Shown: positions 1 through 8,757 of the stretch, in pieces | Layout: every line of letters starts with the position of its first letter | Numbering within the stretch: the first letter of the stretch is position 1 | Assembly: GCF_002027545.1 (NCBI RefSeq) | Contig: NZ_MXAN01000009.1 | Location: 46,854 to 63,080, forward strand | DNA: 16,227 nt | Reading direction: 5' to 3' | Source: Moraxella lacunata | GTDB taxonomy: Bacteria > Pseudomonadota > Gammaproteobacteria > Pseudomonadales > Moraxellaceae | Made by a program: the position numbers and the translations under genes | The notes under the pieces: model-generated | What the model was told of the DNA's origin: nothing | Databases searched by the model: none | The model's input: the letters and a program-made list of their open reading frames with translations, nothing else

Positions 1-100
1 ACGATGAAAAACAAGATTTAGCCGTTTTTCATGCAAAAATTGGTTGAAATTGTCAAATTTTGCCATATCTATAAAAATGTTATCAATGTTCAACACGCCC
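1..100. mobile_element. Right end of a MITE-like element (copy 1, cut by window edge)
   Basis: The first 100 bases align almost base for base with the right half of the complete element at 2781-2983. Both end in the 12-base terminal repeat ttcaacacgccc and are followed by TA. About three quarters of positions agree by eye, so this is a diverged older copy. No transposase is visible. The left end lies outside the window. The element stops only 11 bases before the preferred scpB start codon, so it has replaced or separated the native upstream region of scpB. Confidence 0.8.
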
Positions 101-111
101 TAGACAACTGT

Positions 112-720
112 ATGCAAAACAACCAACCCTTATCAACGCTTATACCCAACAGCGATAGCGACAATATCGCTGACGACATCAAAAACACCCACGCCACTGC
201 CACAGCGTTAAGTCGCTATATTGAAGTGCTACTGCACGCCAGCGAGTCGCCTTTGACGGCAGATGATTTAAAAAAGCATTTGATGATAAGCCAAGATGAA
301 TTTGACGTGGCACTGGCGGTGCTAGAAGAGCGTTTGTCGCACAGCGTGCTGACCCTTGCCAAGACCGCCAGTGGTTATCGTTTGCAAATCAAGGACTCAT
401 ACAGTCGCATTATTCATCAGGTATTCCCCGAACGCCAAGAGACCCTAAGCCAAGCCCTGTTAGAGACCCTAAGTGTCATCGCTTATAAACAGCCTGTAAC
501 TCGCTCGGACATCGAACATATTCGTGGCGTGAGCGTGTCTAGCCATATCTTACGCCAACTGTTTGATAAGGGTTGGATTATGGAAAAGGGGCATAAAGAC
601 GTGTTGGGTCGCCCTGCCCTGTTGCACACCACAAAGGCATTTTTGGACGCATTTGGTTTGACAGATTTAAAAGAATTGCCCGAATTGCCTGATTTGGAAA
701 ATTTTAAAGTGGACGGGTAG
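112..720 (+). CDS. scpB: Segregation and condensation protein B
   Basis: ScpB is the kleisin-associated winged-helix subunit of the SMC-ScpAB complex, which compacts and segregates the chromosome in the cytoplasm. Two winged-helix domains are visible. One begins near LSRYIEVLLHASESPLT (residue 33 from this start). The second runs from LSQALLETLSVIAYKQPVTR through IRGVS and LGRPALLHTTKAFLDAFG. These are the family hallmarks, and about 200 residues is the usual length. The reading frame opens at 22 and also offers an ATG at 31, but that ATG lies inside the mobile element; the ATG at 112 is the first outside it. Neither start has a good Shine-Dalgarno. scpA is not visible upstream and rluB, a common downstream partner, is absent. 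Function is very likely; the exact start is uncertain. Confidence 0.9.
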   Translation: MQNNQPLSTLIPNSDSDNIADDIKNTHATATALSRYIEVLLHASESPLTADDLKKHLMISQDEFDVALAVLEERLSHSVLTLAKTASGYRLQIKDSYSRIIHQVFPERQETLSQALLETLSVIAYKQPVTRSDIEHIRGVSVSSHILRQLFDKGWIMEKGHKDVLGRPALLHTTKAFLDAFGLTDLKELPELPDLENFKVDG

Positions 721-1005
721 GGCTGATATTAAAATGACTGATTTTATAATATTGGGTTGTTTATAAAGTATTATCTTAATTTCTTTTAAATCATTTGATT
801 TTAATTTATTTTATTTTATTTTAATTTGGTATTATTAAATTGGGATATGTAGTGGGCGAATTATATTCGCCCAAGTATTTTATTTAAAAATACATTTTAA
901 AAATTGTAAGTATTTAATTAATCATATTTTTAATTATAAAGTTATAACCATTGATATTAAAATTTCCCCAATATTTTTAAAACCCTACCAATAATAATCT
1001 CTGCC
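721..1005. other. AT-rich gap between convergent scpB and the DUF1275 gene
   Basis: This stretch holds no credible ORF. It is very AT-rich, with runs of TTTTA-type repeats around 797-827. Its one notable structure is the palindrome at 853-873. That hairpin could end transcription from either side, but it is not followed by a clean U-tract. Confidence 0.7.
853..873. repeat. REP-like palindrome
   Basis: A near-perfect 9-base inverted repeat: tgggcgaat, loop tat, attcgccca. The core gggcgaat recurs at 16002-16009 and resembles gggcaaat at 15956-15963, so these are members of one palindrome family in this genome. It lies between two convergent genes, a typical place for REP sequences, and may also act as a bidirectional terminator. 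Confidence 0.7.
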
Positions 1006-1716
1006 CTATCTTTTTCTTTTGCGTTTTATCATCATAAATTTAATCATACGCTCGGAGCGGTGAAACCATTTTTCCATATGCACATAACTGATTGCCGAAA
1101 GAAAAATAATGGTAATGGGTAGAAGCATTGACCAATAGCCATATTTGGCATAGAGCCACACCGCCACAAAGCCACCGCCAAAAAATCCCCACCATAACGC
1201 ACTTTGTAGCACCACTTTGGCAAGGCTGACCTTTCGTCCCACAAGCCAATGCCCCACAGTCGCCCCCAAATCAGACGTTACCCCTGTCAAATGCGTGGTA
1301 CGCACCACTGCCCCATGATAGGTTGCCACCATGGAGTTTTGTAGTCCACACGCCATGGCGATGAGCATTTGCCCGTAGCCGTTGCCCGATAGATACAGCC
1401 ACAGACTGCCACAGAGCAGGACAAATTCTAGGTACATGGCATAGCCATAATGACGTTTGATGTGTAGCTCACTACCCCCGATAATCATGCCACTTAGCAC
1501 CGAGCCAAGCCAAAACGAACCCACCGACACGAGCAGTAGCCACAGGTTTTCCCAGTCATGATGAAAAGACGTTACCGCCAGCAGGCTGATGTTGCCCGTA
1601 ACGTGTGATGCCGAAACGTGGGTAAATCCCATGAGTGCGGTTGTGTTTAAAATGCCAGCACTAAATGCCAACACCACCGCCCCACACAGTACCCAAGTGG
1701 GAAGTTGGTTTTGCAT
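1006..1716 (-). CDS. DUF1275 (YoaK-type) integral membrane protein
   Basis: A 236-residue hydrophobic protein with about six predicted membrane segments (roughly 8-30, 55-78, 91-110, 117-135, 168-190, 195-212). It ends in a very basic cytoplasmic tail, KRKRKR. Two conserved DUF1275 motifs are present: SHVTGN at 37-42 and the RTTHLTGVTSDLG block at 139-151. The function of the family is not established; a transport role is often guessed. The gene follows fabI on the same strand, but the hairpin at 1775-1808 suggests separate transcription. I see no strong Shine-Dalgarno ahead of the ATG at 1716. Family assignment is firm; substrate and role are unknown. Confidence 0.85.
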   Translation of the reverse strand: MQNQLPTWVLCGAVVLAFSAGILNTTALMGFTHVSASHVTGNISLLAVTSFHHDWENLWLLLVSVGSFWLGSVLSGMIIGGSELHIKRHYGYAMYLEFVLLCGSLWLYLSGNGYGQMLIAMACGLQNSMVATYHGAVVRTTHLTGVTSDLGATVGHWLVGRKVSLAKVVLQSALWWGFFGGGFVAVWLYAKYGYWSMLLPITIIFLSAISYVHMEKWFHRSERMIKFMMIKRKRKR

Positions 1717-1763
1717 GACCGATAAATGAGTGATAACAAACCAATTAGTTTACAAAACTTTGG

Positions 1764-1808
1764 ACAAAAATAAAAGCACACAACACAAGACGTGCTTGAT
1801 TGTGTGCT
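1764..1808 (-). terminator. Rho-independent terminator of fabI
   Basis: Perfect 9-bp stem agcacacaa / ttgtgtgct (1775-1783 with 1800-1808) around a 16-base loop. On the minus strand it is followed by a T-rich tract (ttttattttt). It sits 40 bases after the fabI stop codon and ahead of the DUF1275 gene. Confidence 0.75.
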
Positions 1809-1847
1809 GTTAAAATGTTACAAAATTTTACAAACCTTGGGCGTGCC

Positions 1848-2660
1848 TTACTCGGTATCGTCCGCCACCAGCTCCATAAGCTCACTGCTTAGTCCGACCG
1901 TATTAAACCCTGCGTCCACAAACAAAATCTCGCCTGTAATACCGCTCGCCCAAGGCGATAGCAGGAATAAGGCGGTGTTACCCACTTCCATTTGATTGAC
2001 GTTGCGTTGTAAGGGCGTTACTTTTTCGGTAACGTCCAGCATTTTGCGGAATGACTTGATGCCACTGGCGGCAAGCGTGCGAATGGGGCCTGCACTAATG
2101 GCATTGACACGAATGCCTTCTTTGCCCAGCGAGCTTGCCAAATAACGCACCGATGATTCCAAACTGGCTTTGGCAAGTCCCATGACGTTATAATTTGGCA
2201 ATACAGAAATACTGCCTTCATAAGTCAAAGTAAGTAGTGAGCCTTGACGTTTGGCAAGCAGTTCACGACTGGCTTTGGCAAGTGCCACAAAGCTATAACT
2301 GGACACATCATGAGCAATGGCAAAGCCTTCACGGGTCGTGGCGTCTGTAAAATCACCGTCCAACTGCTCGGCAGGGGCAAAACCAATGGCGTGTACCACA
2401 CCGTTCACGCCGTCGCCCCAAATGCGAGCTACTTCATCAAAGCATTTGGCAATCTCATCGTCCGAGCTAACATCGCAAGGCAACACCGCCACCGCCCCAA
2501 AGGTCTCGGCCGCCATGTCTACCCGTTTTTTGATTTTGTCATTGGGGTAAGTCAAAATCAGCTCCGCCCCTTCACGGTGCAAGCATTCGGCAATCGCCCA
2601 AGCAATCGACAGCTTACTGGCGATGCCCGTTACCACAAATCGTTGACCTTTTAATAACAT
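1848..2660 (-). CDS. fabI: Enoyl-[acyl-carrier-protein] reductase (NADH), FabI
   Basis: FabI reduces trans-2-enoyl-ACP, the last step of each fatty acid elongation cycle, in the cytoplasm. From the chosen start it is 270 residues, close to the usual 260-270. The N-terminal nucleotide-binding segment [10 protein letters not shown] is at 11-20, and the catalytic pair Tyr157 and Lys164 lies in [14 protein letters not shown], with Tyr147 also conserved. [14 protein letters not shown] is at 189-202. Gly93, Met160 and Phe204 occupy the usual triclosan-contact positions, so no resistance substitution is seen there. The frame extends to an ATG at 2696, but that codon overlaps the promoter -10 box. 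The ATG at 2660 has GGAG six bases upstream and gives the family N-terminus ([11 protein letters not shown]). Monocistronic: own promoter and terminator. Confidence 0.97.
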   Translation of the reverse strand: MLLKGQRFVVTGIASKLSIAWAIAECLHREGAELILTYPNDKIKKRVDMAAETFGAVAVLPCDVSSDDEIAKCFDEVARIWGDGVNGVVHAIGFAPAEQLDGDFTDATTREGFAIAHDVSSYSFVALAKASRELLAKRQGSLLTLTYEGSISVLPNYNVMGLAKASLESSVRYLASSLGKEGIRVNAISAGPIRTLAASGIKSFRKMLDVTEKVTPLQRNVNQMEVGNTALFLLSPWASGITGEILFVDAGFNTVGLSSELMELVADDTE

Positions 2661-2694
2661 CAGTCGCTCCACGCATTTAGTTAAAATTGTTGGC

Positions 2695-2703
2695 ATTATA
2701 CCA
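2695..2703 (-). promoter_or_regulatory. fabI promoter, extended -10
   Basis: Read on the minus strand the sequence is TGGTATAAT, a perfect extended -10 (TG-N-TATAAT). It lies 34 bases upstream of the fabI ATG at 2660, giving a leader of about 28 bases. A TTGACA ten bases further upstream is too close to serve as the -35 of this box, which fits an extended -10 promoter that does not need one. Confidence 0.65.
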
Positions 2704-2780
2704 CAGATTTTGTCAAATGGGGAAAATTTAGGAACGATTGTAAACTTTTAATTACATCGCCATTTATTTGGATTTGATTA

Positions 2781-2983
2781 GGGCGTGTTGAATGTTGGTA
2801 TTTGCAATGAAAAATGAGAAAAATCGTACGTTTTTCAGGGAAAAAACGCAGGCTGATAGTCATTCTATCAGACAAGTTTTTGACGCAGAAAAACCAGATT
2901 TAGCCATTTTTCATGCAAAAATTGATAAAAGTGTTAAATTTTCATCTTATTTTATAAGAATATTATCAATGTTCAACACGCCC
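2781..2983. mobile_element. Complete 203-bp MITE-like element with TA flanks (copy 2)
   Basis: The left end gggcgtgttgaa and the right end ttcaacacgccc are perfect 12-base terminal inverted repeats. Extended to 20 bases, 17 match. TA flanks each end (2779-2780 and 2984-2985), as expected for a TA target duplication. Subterminal segments near 2802 and 2910 are also inverted copies of each other (gcaatgaaaaatg versus catttttcatgc). Inside are two small hairpins, at 2829-2848 and 2853-2871. No transposase is encoded; the open frame running through it has no protein-like features. TA duplication is known for IS630/Tc1-mariner elements and some IS5-group elements; which parent moves this one cannot be told here. 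Confidence 0.85.
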
Positions 2984-3038
2984 TATTTTAAAAAGGGTAA
3001 AATTATAACCCATTCACACCGCAAAACACACAAACCAT

Positions 3039-3067
3039 TTGGCAAATCTTGTCTTTTTCGCTATAAT
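3039..3067 (+). promoter_or_regulatory. folE promoter
   Basis: TTGGCA (3039-3044), a 17-base spacer and TATAAT (3062-3067) form a near-consensus sigma70 promoter. Transcription would start near 3074, about 22 bases before the folE ATG. The TTG that could start a longer reading frame at 3039 is part of the -35 box and therefore not translated. Confidence 0.8.
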
Positions 3068-3095
3068 ATCACGTTTATTTTTATTTGATAATACC

Positions 3096-3713
3096 ATGTG
3101 CCAACATTGCGACAGCCACGCCACGCCCGCCTTTTCTTTTGATGTAGAAGCCACCGCCCAGAACTACGCCAATATCATCTTGGCCAGTGGCGAAAATCTA
3201 AGCCGTGAAGGACTGCTTGATACGCCCATGCGTGCCGCCAAAGCCTTTGGCGACTTGACGGCAGGTTATCATCAAGACCTACATACGGTTGCCAATAATG
3301 CCGTATTTGCCAGCGATAATGCTGATTTGGTGCTTGTGCAAAACATTGAATTTTATTCATTGTGCGAGCATCACATCTTGCCGTTTTTTGGCGTGGCACA
3401 CATCGGCTATCTGCCAAATGGTAAGGTATTGGGCTTATCCAAATTGGCTCGCATTGTTGATATGTATGCCAAACGCCTACAAATCCAAGAAAACCTAACC
3501 AAACAAGTCGCCCAAGCCATCCATGAACTCACGGACTGTCGTGGTGTGGCGGTCGTCATGGATGCAAGCCATATGTGCATGATGATGCGTGGTGTGGGCA
3601 AACAACAGTCCACCACTCGCACCACGTGTATGCTTGGGGTGTATGAGACGGACAATCAAGCACGAAATGAATTTTTGGGCACCATTCCTAAGCGTGCGCC
3701 AGCATTTGGCTGA
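3096..3713 (+). CDS. folE: GTP cyclohydrolase I
   Basis: FolE converts GTP to 7,8-dihydroneopterin triphosphate, the first step of folate (and queuosine precursor) synthesis. The 205-residue protein has the zinc ligands Cys90 and His93 in the CEHH motif and Cys161 in [10 protein letters not shown], so it is the zinc-dependent type I enzyme. [14 protein letters not shown] at 106-119 and the QSTTRT stretch at 171-176 are also typical. The ATG at 3096 is chosen because it lies just downstream of a strong promoter; it has no clear Shine-Dalgarno. It is transcribed alone, ends in a strong terminator and converges on dps. Confidence 0.96.
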   Translation: MCQHCDSHATPAFSFDVEATAQNYANIILASGENLSREGLLDTPMRAAKAFGDLTAGYHQDLHTVANNAVFASDNADLVLVQNIEFYSLCEHHILPFFGVAHIGYLPNGKVLGLSKLARIVDMYAKRLQIQENLTKQVAQAIHELTDCRGVAVVMDASHMCMMMRGVGKQQSTTRTTCMLGVYETDNQARNEFLGTIPKRAPAFG

Positions 3714-3749
3714 TGGTGATCTGTTTTGGAATTAGAAATAGGCACGATA

Positions 3750-3781
3750 AAAAGCCCTTAATGTAGAGTTAAGGGCTTTTT
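3750..3781. terminator. Bidirectional terminator shared by folE and dps
   Basis: Perfect 12-bp stem aaaagcccttaa / ttaagggctttt (3750-3761 and 3769-3780) with a 7-base loop. T-runs follow on the plus strand and A-runs precede it, so it works in both directions. It lies 37 bases after the folE stop and 34 bases after the dps stop. Confidence 0.9.
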
Positions 3782-3814
3782 CAATTGGGTTAATGATGGG
3801 TTAAATGATGTGGA

Positions 3815-4285
3815 TTAACCCAAAAACGCATTATACATCCAAATTTCTTTTTCTTGGGCTTGAATGTAGCCTGTTACGATATCAGCAGTACCTTGGTCAG
3901 ATGCTGATTCGGCAAGCTCGGCAACGGCTCGTTGTTCTTCGATAAGTGTTTGTAAGCCCTTAACCACGCCTTCCACACAGCCACGACCATCAAACACGCC
4001 TTTGTCTTCTTTGATGCTAGAACGCTCGGCAAAGTCGCTATAAGCGTGTAGTGGCGTGCCACCTAGGGTTAGGATACGTTCGGCAATTTCGTCAATTTGC
4101 AGTTGTAGCTCGGTGTACAGCTCTTCAAATTTTGGGTGCAAGGTAAAAAAATGCTCGCCTTTGACATTCCAATGATAGCCACGCACGTTGATATAAAACA
4201 GATGATAGCTAGACAGTAGGGCGTTTAGGGCTTTGATGACTGGGGTAAGTTCTGCTTTTTCAAGACCGATTTGATTGGTACTCAT
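3815..4285 (-). CDS. dps: Dps-family ferritin-like DNA-protection protein
   Basis: Dps forms a 12-subunit shell that oxidises and stores iron using hydrogen peroxide, protecting DNA. The 156-residue protein has the inter-subunit ferroxidase residues His38, His50, Glu54, Asp65 and Glu69. Their spacing of 12, 4, 11 and 4 matches E. coli Dps (His51, His63, Asp67, Asp78, Glu82). The N-terminus lacks the lysine-rich extension that lets E. coli Dps bind DNA, so iron storage may dominate (inference). The frame extends upstream to 4372, but the ATG at 4285 has GGAG seven bases before it and gives a standard N-terminus. The upstream region has Fur-like boxes and an inverted repeat, suggesting control by iron or peroxide. 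Confidence 0.93.
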   Translation of the reverse strand: MSTNQIGLEKAELTPVIKALNALLSSYHLFYINVRGYHWNVKGEHFFTLHPKFEELYTELQLQIDEIAERILTLGGTPLHAYSDFAERSSIKEDKGVFDGRGCVEGVVKGLQTLIEEQRAVAELAESASDQGTADIVTGYIQAQEKEIWMYNAFLG

Positions 4286-4319
4286 AACATTTCTCCGATT
4301 GGTTGGTTTATAAATCAGT

Positions 4320-4348
4320 ATTATAAATTGATTTTTGGTAATCAATTT
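4320..4348 (-). promoter_or_regulatory. dps promoter with overlapping inverted repeat
   Basis: On the minus strand a perfect -10 TATAAT occupies 4325-4320, about 35 bases before the dps ATG. No good -35 exists at the normal distance; the closest match, TTGATT, has only a 14-base spacer. A perfect 9-base inverted repeat aaattgatt - 6 - aatcaattt (4325-4348) fills that region. This is the layout of an operator or activator site on a weak promoter. The regulator is not known. Confidence 0.55.
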
Positions 4349-4397
4349 ATTTATATAATCATAATACCACAATTTTATGATGAGTAAAATTAGTGAT

Positions 4398-4416
4398 TTT
4401 GATGATTATCATAAAT
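4398..4416. promoter_or_regulatory. Fur-box-like sequence, proximal to dps
   Basis: The 11-base palindrome atgattatcat (4402-4412) equals the centre of the Fur consensus GATAATGATAATCATTATC. I count 13 of 19 matches on the minus strand. It lies about 115 bases upstream of the dps start codon, far for a simple promoter-blocking repressor site. Confidence 0.45.
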
Positions 4417-4447
4417 TTATTCAATAAATACACAGTAAATTTGTGGA

Positions 4448-4466
4448 TTTATTGAGAATCATTATA
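4448..4466. promoter_or_regulatory. Fur-box-like sequence overlapping the stop of the YcxB-like gene
   Basis: attgagaatcattat (4451-4465) matches 13 of 15 core positions of the Fur consensus and 14 of 19 overall. It overlaps the stop codon of the YcxB-like gene and lies about 165 bases upstream of dps. Two such boxes 50 bases apart make chance less likely, though AT-rich DNA yields such matches readily. Confidence 0.4.
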
Positions 4467-5130
4467 CTGTTATATTATCCGCTTTCAAGCCCTTTGGTGT
4501 AACTTCTTGTAAATGCTTGATGACGGTATTTACGGGGAAATGCTGTTGGCTTAGGCGTTTTGGCAGGATTTGACTGCCCTTTTGTCCATTTAGCTCAAAC
4601 ATGATAAAAACAAAATTGGCCGTCTCGTCCCATTGGCTAACTGCCGACCACGGAATGACCCCTTGTTGCATGGGGGCGTGGCGTAGGTTCATGCCACGCA
4701 TTTGCGGAGCGGGGGCATTTTTGACAGGCACAGCCATGATAAGCCCATGACTTTGCACGCCAAGTTTTAGCTCACTCATCTCATCGGGCAGACCGCTCTC
4801 GGCAACTTGTTTTTCAAATTCTTTTTTCATGTACCATTGTAGCCCAAGCGTCCGCAGGGCAAGGTAGATGCCCACGCCCACAAGCATAATCCAAAAAATA
4901 ATCGTAGAATAGCCACTGACAAAAATAAGCCCCAAAATGGCAAGCACGACCAACACGCCCAAAATTCCCCATTCTTTGGTGCGAATGGATTTGAAGCCGA
5001 CCGATTGGGCGGTTTTTTCAAATAGGGCAAGCTGTGCCGATTTGAATTCAGCGTCCGTCATGTTTAGGGCGACAGGTTGTAGGGTGTAGGGGTAGAGTGC
5101 GTCTTGTTTTTTGGTTTTGGCTTGGCTCAT
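4462..5130 (-). CDS. YcxB-like two-TM membrane protein
   Basis: A 222-residue protein from the ATG at 5130. Residues about 53-74 and 76-95 form a close pair of membrane helices (GILGVLVVLAILGLIFV, then IIFWIMLVGVGIYLAL). After them comes a soluble domain with the pattern IPWSAVSQWDETANFVFIMF and ILPKRL. This W-S-x-V / P-K-R pattern resembles the C-terminal domain of YcxB-like proteins, a family without known function. The frame can also start at a TTG at 5139, but a GAGAA stretch sits too close to it; ATG with an 11-base spacing is preferred. It lies upstream of dps on the same strand, with 176 bases between them. Membrane topology is firm; the family name is tentative. Confidence 0.7.
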   Translation of the reverse strand: MSQAKTKKQDALYPYTLQPVALNMTDAEFKSAQLALFEKTAQSVGFKSIRTKEWGILGVLVVLAILGLIFVSGYSTIIFWIMLVGVGIYLALRTLGLQWYMKKEFEKQVAESGLPDEMSELKLGVQSHGLIMAVPVKNAPAPQMRGMNLRHAPMQQGVIPWSAVSQWDETANFVFIMFELNGQKGSQILPKRLSQQHFPVNTVIKHLQEVTPKGLKADNITV

Positions 5131-5204
5131 GGCGGTCAATTCTCGGTAAAAATGCCTATATTACCCAAAACTTGCCAAAAAATAAACCCAAAAAACAAAA
5201 ACAA

Positions 5205-5233
5205 GTGAAATTTTGTGGTAAATTTGATATGAT
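5205..5233 (+). promoter_or_regulatory. Probable serS promoter
   Basis: GTGAAA (5205-5210), 17-base spacer, TATGAT (5228-5233). Each box matches consensus at four or five of six positions. Transcription would begin near 5240, about 22 bases before the serS ATG. Confidence 0.5.
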
Positions 5234-5250
5234 GAGCAAAATTTTAGTAA

Positions 5251-6522
<1,272 letters not shown>

Positions 6523-6533
6523 TGTTTTCATAC

Positions 6534-6566
6534 AAACCGTTTAGTCTTGGGATTAAGCGGTTTTTT
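6534..6566 (+). terminator. serS terminator
   Basis: Stem aaaccg / cggttt (6534-6539 with 6558-6563) with partial pairing inward (tttag / ttaag), followed by a run of six T (6561-6566). It begins 12 bases after the serS stop. Confidence 0.65.
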
Positions 6567-6576
6567 CTTGCCAAAA

Positions 6577-6606
6577 TTCGCCCAATAAGGCGGATTATGC
6601 TATAAT
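6577..6606 (+). promoter_or_regulatory. Probable tkt promoter
   Basis: A perfect TATAAT at 6601-6606 lies 38 bases before the tkt ATG. The -35 is weak (TTCGCC at 6577-6582 with an 18-base spacer), so an activator or other feature may contribute. Confidence 0.55.
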
Positions 6607-6643
6607 ACCGCAAATTTTCACTTCTAGAATTTGGATACTCCTT

Positions 6644-8644
6644 ATGCCAACCCCCCTAAACCAACGCCACAACGCCAACGCCATTCGTATCCTTGCTATG
6701 GACGCCGTCCAGAAAGCCAACTCAGGACACCCTGGGGCTCCGATGGGCATGGCGGACATTGCCGAAGTCGTGTGGCGTGAATTTTTAAATCACAACCCCA
6801 AAAACGCCAAATGGGCAAACCGAGACCGCTTTGTGCTGTCAAACGGACACGGCTCTATGCTACTGTACGCCTTGCTACATTTGTCGGGTTATGATTTGAC
6901 GATTGATGACATCAAAAATTTCCGCCAACTGCACGCCAAAACCGCAGGACACCCCGAACATGGCTATGCGGACGGCATTGAGACGACCACAGGGCCTTTG
7001 GGGCAAGGCATTGCCAATGCGGTGGGTTTTGCCTTAGCTGAAAAGACCTTGGCAGGACAGTTTAACAAACCCGACAACGCCATCATCAACCACTATACCT
7101 ACTGCTTTTTGGGGGACGGTTGCCTTATGGAAGGTGTGTCGCACGAAGCCTGTTCGCTCGCTGGTACGTTAGGACTTGGCAAGCTCATCGCCTATTATGA
7201 TGACAATGGCATTTCTATTGACGGCATCGTTACAGGCTGGTTCTCTGACGACACCGCCAAGCGTTTTGAAAGCTATAACTGGCAAGTACTCCACGTGGAC
7301 GGACACGATGCCGATGCCATTCGTGAAGCAACTTTGCAAGCCAAAGCCGAAACCAACAAGCCTACGCTCATCATCTGTAAAACCATCATCGGTCTGGGTA
7401 GTCCCAACAAACAAGGCAAAGAAGACAGTCATGGTTCGCCACTTGGTGTCGATGAGATTACGCTAACTCGAAGCGAATTGGGCTGGAATAATGCCAATGC
7501 CTTTGAGATTTCCGATGACATTTATCAAGCGTGGAATGCGTGCGATAAGGGCGAGAAGTTAGAAAACGACTGGAACGCCCAATTTGCCGAGTATCAAGCC
7601 AAATATCCAAGTGAGGCGAGCGAGCTACAACGCAGACTGTCAGGCGAGTTGCCAAGCGATTTTAACGCCAAAGCGGACGAGTTTATCAAAGCCTGCCAAG
7701 CCAAAGGCGACACCATCGCCACTCGTAAGGCAAGCCAAAATACCATTGGTGCGTTTGCTCCATTATTGCCCGAGATTTTGGGCGGTTCGGCAGACTTGGC
7801 AGGATCAAACTTGACCTTGTGGAGCGGTGCTAAGGGCGTACAAGACCACGCTGACGGCAACTATGTACACTATGGCGTGCGTGAATTTGGCATGACCGCC
7901 ATCGCCAACGGGGTGGCGTTGCATGGCGGATTTATCCCTTATACTGCCACGTTTTTGATGTTTATGGAGTACGCTCGTAATGCGGTGCGTATGTCAGCTC
8001 TCATGAAACAGCGTATCATCAATGTCTACACCCACGACAGCATTGGGCTTGGCGAAGACGGCCCGACCCATCAGCCTGTGGAGCAGATTGCAAGCCTACG
8101 CCAAACGCCAAACCACTTCACTTGGAGACCGTGCGACACGGTAGAGACGGCGGTGGCGTGGAAAGTTGCCCTACAAACTGCCAATGCCCCAACGTCCCTT
8201 ATCCTATCTCGCCAAAACCTTGCCCATCAAGACCGTACGGACGAGCAGGTTGCCTTGATTGAAAAAGGGGCATATGTGCTTGCCAAAGAGCAAGGCGACT
8301 TGCAAGCCATCATCATCGCCACAGGGTCGGAGGTGGACTTGGCAATGCAAGCTCACAAGACACTAACCGAGCAGGGCGTGGGCGTGCGTGTGGTATCTAT
8401 GCCATGTGCCGAAGTTTTTGTCAAACAAGACCGTGATTATATTGAAAGCGTACTGCCTAGCGATGTAAGAAATCGTGTGGCGGTGGAAGCGGGCATTACC
8501 GATTATTGGTATAAATTTGTCGGACTTGACGGCAAAGTCATCGGCATGACGACTTTTGGCGAGTCCGCCCCCGCCAAAGACTTGTTTAATCATTTTGGTA
8601 TTACCACCGATAAAGTCGTGGAAGCGGTGAAATCGTTGATTTGA
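6644..8644 (+). CDS. tkt: Transketolase
   Basis: Transketolase moves two-carbon units between sugar phosphates in the non-oxidative pentose phosphate pathway, using thiamine diphosphate and Mg2+. At 666 residues it matches the E. coli length of 663. The thiamine-binding segment begins at GDG (157-159) and continues to DDNGISIDG (186-194). The catalytic glutamate is Glu414 in [32 protein letters not shown] (468-486) is the classical second signature, and [12 protein letters not shown] (27-38) the N-terminal one. A GGATACTCCTT stretch precedes the ATG. It is flanked by terminators on both sides, so it stands alone, without the epd-pgk neighbours found in some gammaproteobacteria. Confidence 0.98.
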   Translation: MPTPLNQRHNANAIRILAMDAVQKANSGHPGAPMGMADIAEVVWREFLNHNPKNAKWANRDRFVLSNGHGSMLLYALLHLSGYDLTIDDIKNFRQLHAKTAGHPEHGYADGIETTTGPLGQGIANAVGFALAEKTLAGQFNKPDNAIINHYTYCFLGDGCLMEGVSHEACSLAGTLGLGKLIAYYDDNGISIDGIVTGWFSDDTAKRFESYNWQVLHVDGHDADAIREATLQAKAETNKPTLIICKTIIGLGSPNKQGKEDSHGSPLGVDEITLTRSELGWNNANAFEISDDIYQAWNACDKGEKLENDWNAQFAEYQAKYPSEASELQRRLSGELPSDFNAKADEFIKACQAKGDTIATRKASQNTIGAFAPLLPEILGGSADLAGSNLTLWSGAKGVQDHADGNYVHYGVREFGMTAIANGVALHGGFIPYTATFLMFMEYARNAVRMSALMKQRIINVYTHDSIGLGEDGPTHQPVEQIASLRQTPNHFTWRPCDTVETAVAWKVALQTANAPTSLILSRQNLAHQDRTDEQVALIEKGAYVLAKEQGDLQAIIIATGSEVDLAMQAHKTLTEQGVGVRVVSMPCAEVFVKQDRDYIESVLPSDVRNRVAVEAGITDYWYKFVGLDGKVIGMTTFGESAPAKDLFNHFGITTDKVVEAVKSLI

Positions 8645-8669
8645 TTTTGACTGTTTGATGTTTTACAAT

Positions 8670-8702
8670 AAAACCAATCAGTACTATGCTGATTGGTTTT
8701 TT
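8670..8702 (+). terminator. tkt terminator
   Basis: Perfect 12-bp stem aaaaccaatcag / ctgattggtttt (8670-8681 and 8689-8700) with a 7-base loop and a short T-run. It begins 25 bases after the tkt stop. Confidence 0.9.
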
Positions 8703-8712
8703 AATGCTTAAT

Positions 8713-8740
8713 CCTAAGTCCTAAATCCTAAATCCTAAAT
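8713..8740. repeat. Heptanucleotide tandem repeat ahead of the DUF1877 gene
   Basis: Four consecutive 7-base units: cctaagt, cctaaat, cctaaat, cctaaat, followed by a degenerate fifth unit cccaaaa (8741-8747) that merges into the ribosome binding site. It lies between the tkt terminator and the next start codon. Copy number could change by slippage and alter promoter or leader spacing. Confidence 0.75.
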
Positions 8741-8757
8741 CCCAAAAGGAGCAAATC

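Noticed and set aside
797..827. TTTTA-type tandem repeat after scpB
   Set aside because: Short and imperfect in very AT-rich DNA, with no gene start nearby that it could regulate.
2661..2696. Longer N-terminus of FabI from an ATG at 2696
   Set aside because: That ATG overlaps the -10 box; the ATG at 2660 has GGAG at ideal spacing and gives the family N-terminus.
2792..3088. Open frame of 98 codons through the MITE
   Set aside because: It lies almost wholly in the mobile element and the folE promoter, has no ribosome binding site and shows no protein-like motifs.
3039..3095. Upstream TTG start for folE
   Set aside because: The TTG is the -35 box of the folE promoter; transcription starts downstream of it.
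4286..4372. 29-residue N-terminal extension of Dps
   Set aside because: It reads through the -10 box and inverted repeat; the ATG at 4285 has GGAG at good spacing.
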